Positions 49,292 through 57,995 of a stretch of DNA of 64,000 nucleotides are shown piece by piece (within the stretch, counting starts at the first letter, position 1; the number at the start of each line of letters is the position of its first letter). This stretch comes from Novosphingobium sp. RL4 (lineage in GTDB: Bacteria > Pseudomonadota > Alphaproteobacteria > Sphingomonadales > Sphingomonadaceae), in the NCBI RefSeq assembly GCF_035658495.1, contig NZ_CP141945.1:62001-126000 (forward strand), in the 5' to 3' direction. The notes beneath the pieces are model-generated. The model was not told the origin of the DNA, did not search any database, and was given only the letters and a program-made list of their open reading frames with translations. The position numbers were made by a program, and so were the translations under genes.

Positions 49292-52096
49292 ATGGCGCTC
49301 AAGCCATTCGCGTTCTGCACCGCATCCGTTCTCGCTCTCGGCCTTGCCGGGATGGCCCAGGCGCAGGACGCCGGGTTAGGCCAGGGTGCGGCGGACAATG
49401 CCGCCAGCGACGACAGTTCGCAGCCGACAGCGGAAGACATCATCGTCACCGGCGTGCGCGCCTCGATTGTCGGCGCGCTCAACGTGCGCAAGGAGAATAT
49501 CCAGATCGTCGATTCGGTGGTGGCCGAGGATGTGGGTAAATTGCCGGACAATAACGTGGTAGAAGCGCTCCAGCGCGTGACCGGCATCCAGATCACCGAT
49601 CGCGCCGGCGGCGAGGCGGGCACCGTTACCATTCGCGGGCTTCCCGACGCGGTGACGACGATGAACGGCCGCAACATCTTCACCTCGACCGGGCAGTCCT
49701 TCGCGCTGCAGGACATCTCCGCCAACCTCGTGAAGCAGGTGGACGTCTACAAGACGCGCTCGGCCGATCAGCTCGAAACCGGGCTGGCCGGACAGATCGA
49801 CGTCAAGACCCGCCGTCCGTTCGATTTCGATGGCCTGGCGGTCTCCGGCCTCGTGCGCGGCATCTACAACGAGGTTTCTGACAGCTTCAATCCGAACTTG
49901 GCGCTGCTCGTGTCCGACCGCTGGGAGACACCGATCGGCGAGATCGGCCTGCTGGTGAACGGCAGCTACAGCCAGACGAAGTATCGCAACGAGACCGTCA
50001 CTGCCGGCGCACTGGTGCCCTTCGCCACCGAGAACCCGACGGAAGGCTCCGGCCTCTCCCCGCTCGAACGCATCTTCTCGGGCTGGACGCCCGGCCTCAA
50101 CGAAGGCCTGCCGACCACGCCCGGTTCGACGATCAACTACAACGGCGTAGAGGTGCCTTACTACCTTTCACGCGATGCGGTGTTCTCCACCGACCAGTAC
50201 GGCAAGCGCAAGCGTCCCTCGTTCAACGCGGCGCTCCAGTGGGCCCCCAACAGCAGTTCGGTCTACACCGCCGAGGTGTTCTACACCGGCTATCGCAGCT
50301 CGCTCTACAGCGACATGATGTTCAGTTATGTCGATTACTGGAGTAATCCGGGCGCCTTCGAGCTCTACCCCGACACGAACATCATCAAGTCACGCACGAC
50401 CGACGACGTCTACGGCTTCAACAGCGGCGACTATACGAGGTCGAAGACCGACAGCTACGTCTACGCGCTCAACGGCCAGTGGGATCTGGGCGATCGCGGC
50501 AAGATCACCGGCGACCTCGCCTATCAGACCAGCACCGCGAAGACCTCGTTCATCGCCATGCGTACCGATCGCACGGCAGACCAGATTTCGGTGGACTTCA
50601 ACTCGGGCGGCGGCGTGCCCTCGTACCACTTCGACGACGATTCCCTGCTCACCGATCCTTCTGCCTGGAACGTCGCGCAGCTTTACGACAACGCCAACAA
50701 GGACAAGGGCAGTGCCGTCACGGCCTCGCTCGATGGCTACTATACCTGGGACGAAGGGTTCATCCGCCGCATCAAGGCGGGGCTGCGCTACGACGATCGC
50801 AAGGCGTCGAGCTACGTGCGCACCGCCGATGCCGCCAGCCTCGGCACCAGTCTGACCACGCTGCCTGAAGCCGCCTATTTCACCAACTCCGGTTTTATGA
50901 GCGGCGAGGCCGACGTGCCGCGAAGCTGGGTGACGGTCGATGGCGCGTGGCTTTACAATAACGCCGACTATGTGCGCAGCCTCTATGGCCTGCCGACCTC
51001 GGAATCGCTGGTCCTCAACAAGACCTTCGACATCGACGAGATTACCATGTCGGCCTACCTGCTGGCGGATGGGCAGGTCTCTGTCTTCGGGCGTCCGCTC
51101 GATATCGAAGGCGGCGTGCGCTATGTGAACGTGGCGACCGACTACAACTTCTTCGACCGCTACAACGATTATGCCCGCAGCCGCGCCAATTCGGGCTCGG
51201 CGAAGTTCCTGCCGAGCTTCACCGCGCGCTATGCCATCACCGACCGCCTGCGCCTGCGCTTCAACTATGGCGAGACGCTGCGCCGCCCGAACTTCAGCGA
51301 CGTGAACCCGACCTATTCGCTCACCGGCGATCTCACCAGCGTCGGTTACGGCAGCGGTACGGCGGGCAATGCAGGCCTGAAGCCCACGCATTCGAAGAAC
51401 TACGACGTGGCGCTGGAATGGTACTTCGACCGCGACAGCGCGATTACCGTGACCGCTTTCCGCCGCGAGATCGACGGCCTCGTCGTCAGCCTGCCGGTCA
51501 TGACCTACATCCCCGGCAACGGCATCGTCGCGGGCGCAACGGACTATTTCGTGGTGACGAAGCCGGTGAACGCATCCAACGGCGTGCTGAAGGGCGTCGA
51601 AGCGGGGCTGACCTACTTCCCGCACTACCTGCCCGGTCCGCTGGACGGGCTCGGCTTCCAGGGCAGCCTGACGGTGCTCGATTCCAGCCAGACCATCCCG
51701 GTCACGGACTCGGCCGGCACGATCACCGGCTATTCGCGGTCGGCATTCTTCGACGTCTCGAAGCTCTCGTACAATGCCACGCTGGCCTACGACCGGGGGC
51801 CGTTCAACGCGCGCCTCTCCTACATCTGGCGCAAGGGCTTCCTGCACAACAACGAGTCCAGCCTCTTCGCGAACCCGATCGGCATCTGGTACAAGTCCGA
51901 GGAGAGCCTCGACTTCCAGCTGACCTGGAACGTCACCAAGGCGATCGGCGTGACTTTCGACGCCACCAACCTCACCAAGTCGAAGCAGCAGAGCTACTAC
52001 AAGTTCGCCGATGCCGGCGGCTCCACCACCGACAATCTCGGCACGACCCTGCTGGCGCGGACGTTCGCCATCGGTGCGCGCTTCACGTTCCAGTAG
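49292..52096 (+). CDS. TonB-dependent receptor, Xanthomonas/Caulobacter subfamily
   Basis: 934 residues, signal peptide ending near GMAQAQ. The TonB box is DIIVTGVRASIVGALNVRKENIQIVDSVVAEDVGKLPDNNVVEALQRVTGIQI (key words IVTG and VGKLPDNNV), the hallmark of the TIGR01782-type receptors used for sugars and oligosaccharides. The plug has GGEAGTVTIRGLPDAVTTMNGRNIF; the barrel ends TFAIGARFTFQ. It is divergent from the CpxR-like regulator and preceded by the 45-bp module. A FadR-type regulator follows after a terminator. The ligand cannot be told from sequence. Confidence 0.92.
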   Translation: MALKPFAFCTASVLALGLAGMAQAQDAGLGQGAADNAASDDSSQPTAEDIIVTGVRASIVGALNVRKENIQIVDSVVAEDVGKLPDNNVVEALQRVTGIQITDRAGGEAGTVTIRGLPDAVTTMNGRNIFTSTGQSFALQDISANLVKQVDVYKTRSADQLETGLAGQIDVKTRRPFDFDGLAVSGLVRGIYNEVSDSFNPNLALLVSDRWETPIGEIGLLVNGSYSQTKYRNETVTAGALVPFATENPTEGSGLSPLERIFSGWTPGLNEGLPTTPGSTINYNGVEVPYYLSRDAVFSTDQYGKRKRPSFNAALQWAPNSSSVYTAEVFYTGYRSSLYSDMMFSYVDYWSNPGAFELYPDTNIIKSRTTDDVYGFNSGDYTRSKTDSYVYALNGQWDLGDRGKITGDLAYQTSTAKTSFIAMRTDRTADQISVDFNSGGGVPSYHFDDDSLLTDPSAWNVAQLYDNANKDKGSAVTASLDGYYTWDEGFIRRIKAGLRYDDRKASSYVRTADAASLGTSLTTLPEAAYFTNSGFMSGEADVPRSWVTVDGAWLYNNADYVRSLYGLPTSESLVLNKTFDIDEITMSAYLLADGQVSVFGRPLDIEGGVRYVNVATDYNFFDRYNDYARSRANSGSAKFLPSFTARYAITDRLRLRFNYGETLRRPNFSDVNPTYSLTGDLTSVGYGSGTAGNAGLKPTHSKNYDVALEWYFDRDSAITVTAFRREIDGLVVSLPVMTYIPGNGIVAGATDYFVVTKPVNASNGVLKGVEAGLTYFPHYLPGPLDGLGFQGSLTVLDSSQTIPVTDSAGTITGYSRSAFFDVSKLSYNATLAYDRGPFNARLSYIWRKGFLHNNESSLFANPIGIWYKSEESLDFQLTWNVTKAIGVTFDATNLTKSKQQSYYKFADAGGSTTDNLGTTLLARTFAIGARFTFQ

Positions 52097-52169
52097 GGCG
52101 GACTTGGCCGTTCGTCTTCCTTCCGGCAGCCAGCGACGTACCGCCATTCTGTCGCCGGTGGCCGAGGGT

Positions 52170-52202
52170 GCCCGTCCTTCGCGATGTTCGCGGAGGACGG
52201 GC
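52170..52202 (+). terminator. Strong intrinsic terminator after TonB receptor
   Basis: Fifteen-base-pair stem with one G-U wobble (left arm GCCCGTCCTTCGCGA), TGT loop, followed by GTCTTCCCCTTTCC, a pyrimidine-rich tail. It separates the receptor from the downstream regulator gene. Confidence 0.85.
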
Positions 52203-52255
52203 GTCTTCCCCTTTCCATCTCGCGGGTGCGTCGCGCTTGAAACGGACCTGACCGG

Positions 52256-53005
52256 ATGAACAAGATGACCTTTTCGCTCACGCCCGAGCCTGACGCCCTT
52301 GCGGCTGCGAGGCACGGAAGGCTGCATCACGACGTGGCTCGTCGCCTCGCGCTGCGGATCGTTTCGGGCGAATATCCCACGGGCCATCTGTTCACGGCCG
52401 AAGTGGAACATGCCGATGCGCTGGGCGTCTCGCGTTCGGTCCTGCGCGAGGCGTTCCGCATGCTCACCGCCAAGGGGCTCGTCTCGAGCCGCCCCAAGGC
52501 GGGGACCTGGGTCAACGAGCGCAAGCGCTGGAACCTGATCGATCCCGACGTGCTCGCCTGGCAGCTCCAGTGCGGCGCCAGCGATGCGTTCCTGAGGGAC
52601 CTGTTCGAACTGCGCAGGGTGGTGGAGCCCCAGGCCGCCGAAATGGCCGCGCTCCGCCGCGAGGAAAGCCAGCTTCTGGACATGGCCAATGCGCTCGACA
52701 CGATGGAGCATCACACGCTCCAAAGCGAAAAAGGCCGCGCTGCAGACTTGCGGTTTCACGCCCTGCTCATGGAAGCCACGCACAACGAGATGCTGCTGGC
52801 GCTGTCGAATTCGATCCTCACGGCGATCGCCTCGACCACGGCGGTCAAGCAGCACATCCATGTCCTTCCGCGCGACCCGATGTCGGAGCACCGCGAACTC
52901 CACCGGCATATCGCCGATCACAGCCCCGGCCGTGCACGGCGTGCCATGCGCAAGCTCATCGACCTGGCGCTGGCCGACATGGAAATGGCGCTCAAGCATT
53001 TCTGA
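52256..53005 (+). CDS. FadR/FCD-type GntR regulator
   Basis: 249 residues. The winged-helix part (ALRIVSGEYPTGHLFTAEVEHADALGVSRSVLREAFRMLTAKGLVSSRPKAGTWV, residues about 30-85) is followed by an all-helical FCD effector domain with metal-ligand-type histidines and an ending RRAMRKLIDLALADMEMALKH. Such regulators usually sense sugar acids or short carboxylates. The neighbour TonB receptor is a sugar-type transporter, so it may control it, but no carbohydrate catabolic genes lie nearby in this window. A Met two codons downstream (MTFS) could be the start. Confidence 0.9.
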   Translation: MNKMTFSLTPEPDALAAARHGRLHHDVARRLALRIVSGEYPTGHLFTAEVEHADALGVSRSVLREAFRMLTAKGLVSSRPKAGTWVNERKRWNLIDPDVLAWQLQCGASDAFLRDLFELRRVVEPQAAEMAALRREESQLLDMANALDTMEHHTLQSEKGRAADLRFHALLMEATHNEMLLALSNSILTAIASTTAVKQHIHVLPRDPMSEHRELHRHIADHSPGRARRAMRKLIDLALADMEMALKHF

Positions 53006-53075
53006 AGGCGGGCATTTTCCGGGGATGACCGGCGGCAAGGCGCGATGACGGTCCAGCAATACTTCGCAACCCTTT

Positions 53076-53120
53076 CCTTGCGATAACTTTACAGTTCGCT
53101 TTCGAACTCTTTACCCACAA
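53076..53120 (+). promoter_or_regulatory. 45-bp repeated promoter module, copy 2, upstream of macA
   Basis: Same orientation as copy 1 and 39/45 identical, including CTTTACCCACAA and the AACTTTAC element 17 bases upstream. The following CATACC lies 21 bp after TTTACC as in copy 1, only 8 bp before the macA ATG. If that hexamer is a -10 element, macA mRNA would be leaderless or nearly so. It links the efflux operon to the same regulator as the receptor/two-component pair. Confidence 0.65.
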
Positions 53121-53149
53121 CCGCCTCGTCCCTCGCCATACCGCAGGGC

Positions 53150-54343
53150 ATGTCGACCAAGCGCCGTCTCGTGATCGGGGGCATTCTCGTTGCCGCCGCC
53201 CTTGCCCTGCTCCTTGTCTGGAAGCTCTTCTCGGGACCGGCCGAACCCGTCGTCGCCACCGCGAAAGTGACGCGCGGCACGATGGAGCAGACCGTCGAGG
53301 CGACCGGCACGCTGGAGCCCAAGGAACTGGTCAGCGTGGGCGCGCAGGTTTCCGGGCGGCTCGAACAGCTCAACGTCGCGGTGGGCGACGTCGTGCATCA
53401 GGGCGACCTTATCGGCCTGATCGATCCCCGCACGCAGACCAACAGCCTCGAAACCGCCAGGGCCGACCTTTCCAACATGCAGGCCCAGCTTGCCGGAGCG
53501 AAAGCCACGCTCGCCAAGGCGCAACTGGCGTTCCGGCGCCAGCAGGCGCTCGGCGCGGGCGAGGCGACCTCCCAGGCCGATTTCGAGGCTGCGCGGGCCG
53601 AGCTCCAGTCGGCGCAGGCCAGCTTCGATGCCTTTCAGGCGCAGATCCGCGCGGCCGGGGTCAGCGTCGATACCGCGCAGGTCCAGCTTGGCTACACCAA
53701 GATCACCGCGCCCATGGACGGGGTGGTGGTTTCGGTCGTCACCAAGCAGGGGCAGACGGTCAACGCCAACCAGTCGGCTCCCACCATCGTCATCCTCGCC
53801 AAGCTGGACGTGATGACGGTGAAGGCCGAAGTTTCCGAGGCCGACGTGATCGACGTGAAACCGGACCTGCCCGTCTATTTCACGATCCTGGGCGATCCTG
53901 ACAAGCGCTACGAGGCGAAGCTGCGGCTGATCGAACCGGCACCGGAATCGATCGTCAACGAAGTGGATTCCTCGTCGACCACCTCGTCCAGCAGTACCAC
54001 GGATTCGGCGATCTACTACAACGCCCTGTTCGAGGTTCCCAACGAGGACGGCAGGTTGCGCGCGCTGATGACCGCCAAGGTCAGCATCGTTCTGGCCAAG
54101 CGCGCCAATGCGCTGATGATCCCTTCGACCGCGCTCGGCGCCAAGGCCAAGGACGGCACATATTCCGTCCGCGTGAAGGGCGAGGACGGCAAGATCGCCG
54201 CCCGCAAGGTGCGCATCGGCATCGACAACAATATCAGCGCCGAAGTGCTCTCGGGCCTGAAGGAGGGCGAATCCGTGGTGGTGGGCGAGGCCAGCACCGC
54301 GGCCAAGACCAATCAGGGGCCGATGGGCCCGCCCCCGGTCTGA
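53150..54343 (+). CDS. macA: MacA periplasmic adaptor (membrane-fusion protein)
   Basis: 397 residues. An N-terminal membrane anchor ([21 protein letters not shown]) precedes a biotinyl-lipoyl half-motif ([41 protein letters not shown]), a coiled-coil hairpin of about residues 100-180 ([30 protein letters not shown]), the second half ([14 protein letters not shown] [20 protein letters not shown]) and a C-terminal beta-barrel. A Ser/Thr-rich insert ([13 protein letters not shown]) lies near residue 270. The gene precedes macB by 16 bp. MacAB export macrolides, peptides or protoporphyrin-like molecules; export substrate here is unknown. Confidence 0.92.
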   Translation: MSTKRRLVIGGILVAAALALLLVWKLFSGPAEPVVATAKVTRGTMEQTVEATGTLEPKELVSVGAQVSGRLEQLNVAVGDVVHQGDLIGLIDPRTQTNSLETARADLSNMQAQLAGAKATLAKAQLAFRRQQALGAGEATSQADFEAARAELQSAQASFDAFQAQIRAAGVSVDTAQVQLGYTKITAPMDGVVVSVVTKQGQTVNANQSAPTIVILAKLDVMTVKAEVSEADVIDVKPDLPVYFTILGDPDKRYEAKLRLIEPAPESIVNEVDSSSTTSSSSTTDSAIYYNALFEVPNEDGRLRALMTAKVSIVLAKRANALMIPSTALGAKAKDGTYSVRVKGEDGKIAARKVRIGIDNNISAEVLSGLKEGESVVVGEASTAAKTNQGPMGPPPV

Positions 54344-54359
54344 GCCGCCGGCCCGTTCG

Positions 54360-56309
54360 ATGACCCGCACCCCGCTCATCACCCTGTCGCACGTCCGGCG
54401 CGAGTATCCCTCGGGCGACGGTGTCTTCGCGGCGCTCAAGGACATCGACCTGTCGATCGAGGCAGGAGAGATGGTTGCCATCGTCGGCCAGTCCGGCTCG
54501 GGCAAGTCTACCCTGATGAACATCCTGGGCTGCCTCGACCGGCCGACTTCGGGGTCCTACCGCATCAACGGGCGGGACACCGGAGACCTCGAACCCGACG
54601 AACTGGCCGCGCTGCGCCGGGAGCATTTCGGCTTCATCTTCCAGCGCTACCACTTGCTGACCGACCTGTCGGCCCTCGGCAATGTCGAGGTGCCCGCCGT
54701 CTATGCCGGCCGCGCGCGCGGGGAGCGGGCAGGGCGGGCCCGCGAGATACTCGCCCGTCTCGGCCTTGCCGAGCGTACCGGCCACCGGCCGGGGCAGCTT
54801 TCGGGCGGCCAGCAGCAGCGTGTCTCTATCGCCCGCGCCCTGATGAACGGCGGCGAGGTGATCTTCGCCGACGAACCGACCGGCGCGCTCGATTCCGCCA
54901 GCGGCGTGGAAGTCATGGCCATCCTAGGCGAGCTTCATGCCGAGGGCCACACCGTCATTATCGTCACGCACGATATGAAAGTGGCCGAGCACGCGGACCG
55001 GATCATCGAGATCCGCGACGGCGAGATCATCGATGACCGCCGCACCCGCGAAAACGCGGTGCGCCCGGCCGTGCAGAAGGCCGCGCCGGTCGCCAGCGGC
55101 TTCCAGCAGGTGGCAGACCGCTTCCGCGAAGCCTTCCGCATGGCGGTGCTGGCGATGTCCGCCCACAAGCTTCGCACGTTCCTGACGATGCTGGGCATCA
55201 TCATCGGCATTGCCTCGGTGGTTTCGGTAGTGGCGCTGGGCGGCGGCGCGCAGGAGAAAATCCTCTCCGATATCAGCAGCCTGGGCACCAACACGCTGAC
55301 GATCTATCCGGGCAAGAGCTTCGGCGACATGCGGTCGGCCAGGATCGAGACGCTCAAGGATGCCGATGCCGATGCGCTCGGCCAGTTGCCTTACGTCGAC
55401 AGCGTCACCCCCAGCGTCTCGACCAGCGTGACCGCCCGCTATCGCAATGTCGCGGCGACCGCGCAGGTCAGCGGCGTCGGTGCCGACTACTTTCGCGTGC
55501 GCGGGCTGGAACTGATCTCGGGCGGCCTGTTCGATGCCCAGAGCGTGCGCGAACTGGCGCAGGACGTGGTGATCGACGAGAATTCGCGCGATACCCTGTT
55601 CCCCAATGGCGAGGACCCGCTCGGCAAGGTCGTGCTGCTGGGCAAAGTGCCCGCGCGGATCGTCGGCGTGGTCGGCACCCAGCAGCAGGGCTTCGGCGGC
55701 AGCGACAGCCTGACCGCCTATGTGCCCTACACCACGGCGATGAGCCGGATGCTCGGCCAGACCTACCTGTCCAGCATCACCGTGCGCGTGAACGACGATA
55801 CCTCCACGGCGGCGGCGGAATCGGCGGTGACGCAGCTTCTCGCCAAACGGCACGGGACCACGGACTTCTTCATCAGCAATTCCGACGATATCCGCGAGAC
55901 CATCACGAACGCCACCAACACGATGACGCTGCTGATCGCCGCCATCGCGGTGATCGCGCTGATCGTCGGCGGGATCGGGGTGATGAACATCATGCTCGTT
56001 TCCGTGACCGAGCGTACCGCCGAGATCGGCGTGCGCATGGCCGTGGGCGCGCGCCAGTCGGACATTCTCCAGCAGTTCCTGATCGAGGCGGTGCTGGTCT
56101 GCCTGATCGGCGGCGTGATCGGGGTGGGCCTGTCGCTCGCGGTCGGCGTTGCGATCTCCTTTACGCCGATCGACTTTCGCATGGCCTATTCGGTCACTTC
56201 GATCGTCGCCGCCTTTGCCTGTTCCACGCTCATCGGCGTGATCTTCGGCTTCCTGCCCGCCCGCCGCGCGGCCCGGCTCGACCCGGTCGATGCCCTTTCG
56301 AGAGACTGA
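54360..56309 (+). CDS. macB: MacB ABC transporter, ATPase-permease fusion
   Basis: 649 residues. The ATPase domain (1-230) shows Walker [10 protein letters not shown], signature LSGGQQQRV and Walker [13 protein letters not shown] with His-loop [18 protein letters not shown]. The permease half has four FtsX-type helices, the first at [23 protein letters not shown], a periplasmic MacB-PCD domain and the C-terminal helices ending [26 protein letters not shown]. Length matches MacB (about 650). It energises the MacA/TolC-type channel encoded on either side and overlaps the following outer-membrane-factor frame. Confidence 0.95.
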   Translation: MTRTPLITLSHVRREYPSGDGVFAALKDIDLSIEAGEMVAIVGQSGSGKSTLMNILGCLDRPTSGSYRINGRDTGDLEPDELAALRREHFGFIFQRYHLLTDLSALGNVEVPAVYAGRARGERAGRAREILARLGLAERTGHRPGQLSGGQQQRVSIARALMNGGEVIFADEPTGALDSASGVEVMAILGELHAEGHTVIIVTHDMKVAEHADRIIEIRDGEIIDDRRTRENAVRPAVQKAAPVASGFQQVADRFREAFRMAVLAMSAHKLRTFLTMLGIIIGIASVVSVVALGGGAQEKILSDISSLGTNTLTIYPGKSFGDMRSARIETLKDADADALGQLPYVDSVTPSVSTSVTARYRNVAATAQVSGVGADYFRVRGLELISGGLFDAQSVRELAQDVVIDENSRDTLFPNGEDPLGKVVLLGKVPARIVGVVGTQQQGFGGSDSLTAYVPYTTAMSRMLGQTYLSSITVRVNDDTSTAAAESAVTQLLAKRHGTTDFFISNSDDIRETITNATNTMTLLIAAIAVIALIVGGIGVMNIMLVSVTERTAEIGVRMAVGARQSDILQQFLIEAVLVCLIGGVIGVGLSLAVGVAISFTPIDFRMAYSVTSIVAAFACSTLIGVIFGFLPARRAARLDPVDALSRD

Positions 56310-56313
56310 CCCC

Positions 56314-57708
56314 GTGCCCCAGCAGACCAAGCCCTTCCGCCCTGTCCTGCTGGCCACGCTGGCGCTCGCGCTGGGCACCGGCGGCTGCGCGGGTGTGACG
56401 CGTTCTCGCTATGCCGCCCCGGAACTGCCGATCGCGGATGCATGGGACCAGCCCTCGCAAGGCGCGGCCCGAACGGCGGGCGCCCCGTGGTGGAACGAAT
56501 TCGGCGATCCGGCGCTGAGCGCGCTTGTCGATCAGGTGCTGGCCGCAAATGCCGATCTGGCGGCGGCAGGCTTGCGGCTGAAGCAGGCCCGCCTTTCCGC
56601 CGAACAGGCGCGGCAGGGCCTGTTCCCGAGCGGCACTGCCAGCCTCTCGTCCAGCGGCTCGAAAGCGCTGGACGGCGGGGCGGGTTGGACGAAATCGAGC
56701 GCCGCCTCGCTCGGCGTGTCGTGGGAACTGGACCTTTTCGGCCGCCTTGGCGCCACTGCCGATGCCGCGAAGTGGGAAGAACAGGCTAGCGCGCAGGATC
56801 TGGCCGAAACGCGGCTCTCGCTGATCGGCACGGCGGCGCAGGCCTGGTGGCAGCTCGGCTATGCCAACGAACAGATCGCCATAGGCGAGGAAAGCCTGGG
56901 CTATGTCCGCCGTGCGCTGGACCTCGTGCAGCGCCAGTACGATGCGGGCGCGGTGTCACGCCTCGAACTGCGCGATGCCCAGCAATCGGTCGCGGCGCAG
57001 GAAGCCTCGCAGACCCAGCTCGTGCAGGCGCGTGTCTCGGCATTGAAGACGATCGCCGCGCTGGTGAACCGCCAATCCTACGAAGGGACCGAGCTTCAGG
57101 CACTTCCCCGGCAACCGCTGCCGCAAATCGCCGCAGAGGCGCCGGCCTCGCTGCTGTCTCGCCGTCCTGACCTCGCCGCCGCCGAACTGCGCCTGCGCAA
57201 GACGCTGGCCGCCAGCGATGCCACCGTCGCCGGCTATTACCCCAGCTTCAGCCTGACGGGCGGACTAGGCACGGCCAGCTCGGCGCTGCTGGGGTTCTTC
57301 AGCGATCCCGCAGCCAGCCTTGGCGCGGTGCTGTCACTTGCCGAACTCAACCCGGAGAAAATCCGCCTCGGCACCGGCATCGCCCGGGCCGATTACGAAA
57401 TCGCGGTGCAGGATTTCCGCCAGACCTTCTACGATGCCTTGCGCGATACGCAGGTCTCCCTCTCGGCGCGGGAGCAATATCTGAAGCAGGCAGGCTTCTT
57501 GGAGGCGAACTACGCTGCCGCGCGTGACGCCGAAAGGCTTTATGAACGGCAGTACCGGGCCGGGGCAATCCCTTTGCGCGACTGGCTGGACGCGCAGGAA
57601 CGCCTGCGCAGCGCCCGTACCGGCCTGATCCAGAACCGCTATAATCAACTGGTGACACAAGTGCAGGTCTATCAGGCACTTGGCGGAGATACTTCACCAG
57701 AAAGCTGA
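56314..57708 (+). CDS. NodT-family outer-membrane efflux lipoprotein
   Basis: 464 residues from a GTG start with GAGAG nine bases upstream; an in-frame ATG at 56290 lies inside macB. A lipoprotein-type signal sequence (LLATLALALGTGGCAG) has a cysteine after TGG, so probable lipidation. Two OEP repeats follow: TPWW-like GAPWWNEFGDPALSALVDQVLAANADLAAAGLRLKQARLSAEQAR, LGVSWELDLFGRLGATADAA, and the later SLLSRRPDLAAAELRLRKTLA. This is the outer-membrane channel of the MacAB tripartite system, the last gene of the operon; a 7-bp stem follows. Confidence 0.92.
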   Translation: MPQQTKPFRPVLLATLALALGTGGCAGVTRSRYAAPELPIADAWDQPSQGAARTAGAPWWNEFGDPALSALVDQVLAANADLAAAGLRLKQARLSAEQARQGLFPSGTASLSSSGSKALDGGAGWTKSSAASLGVSWELDLFGRLGATADAAKWEEQASAQDLAETRLSLIGTAAQAWWQLGYANEQIAIGEESLGYVRRALDLVQRQYDAGAVSRLELRDAQQSVAAQEASQTQLVQARVSALKTIAALVNRQSYEGTELQALPRQPLPQIAAEAPASLLSRRPDLAAAELRLRKTLAASDATVAGYYPSFSLTGGLGTASSALLGFFSDPAASLGAVLSLAELNPEKIRLGTGIARADYEIAVQDFRQTFYDALRDTQVSLSAREQYLKQAGFLEANYAAARDAERLYERQYRAGAIPLRDWLDAQERLRSARTGLIQNRYNQLVTQVQVYQALGGDTSPES

Positions 57709-57735
57709 GATCTATCCGGCCTTTTTGATCCTGCC

Positions 57736-57753
57736 GTTCCGGGAAGCCGGAAC
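57736..57753 (+). terminator. Hairpin after efflux operon
   Basis: Perfect 7-bp stem GTTCCGG/CCGGAAC with GAAG tetraloop, 27 bp after the efflux-channel stop, in a 287-bp gap before glgX. It lacks a U-run; the rest of the gap shows no gene. Confidence 0.45.
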
Positions 57754-57995
57754 CCGGCCGCCGTTCGCGATTTTACGCTGCCGATCACGACGTTTCCGAT
57801 CCGGGGGCCTAATGCACGGTGTGATTTCCGGCCGACGATCCTGCAAGATTGCCCCGGCGCCCACCGGCGCGGAACCGTGCCCGGCGCAAACGCGCTCCTT
57901 CCGGCCGGACTCCGCCTGCAGATACACTCCCACATATCGGCCTACGTGCCTGTTATCCTGACCGGCATCCATCCTCCTACCCGCAAGGGGAACCG

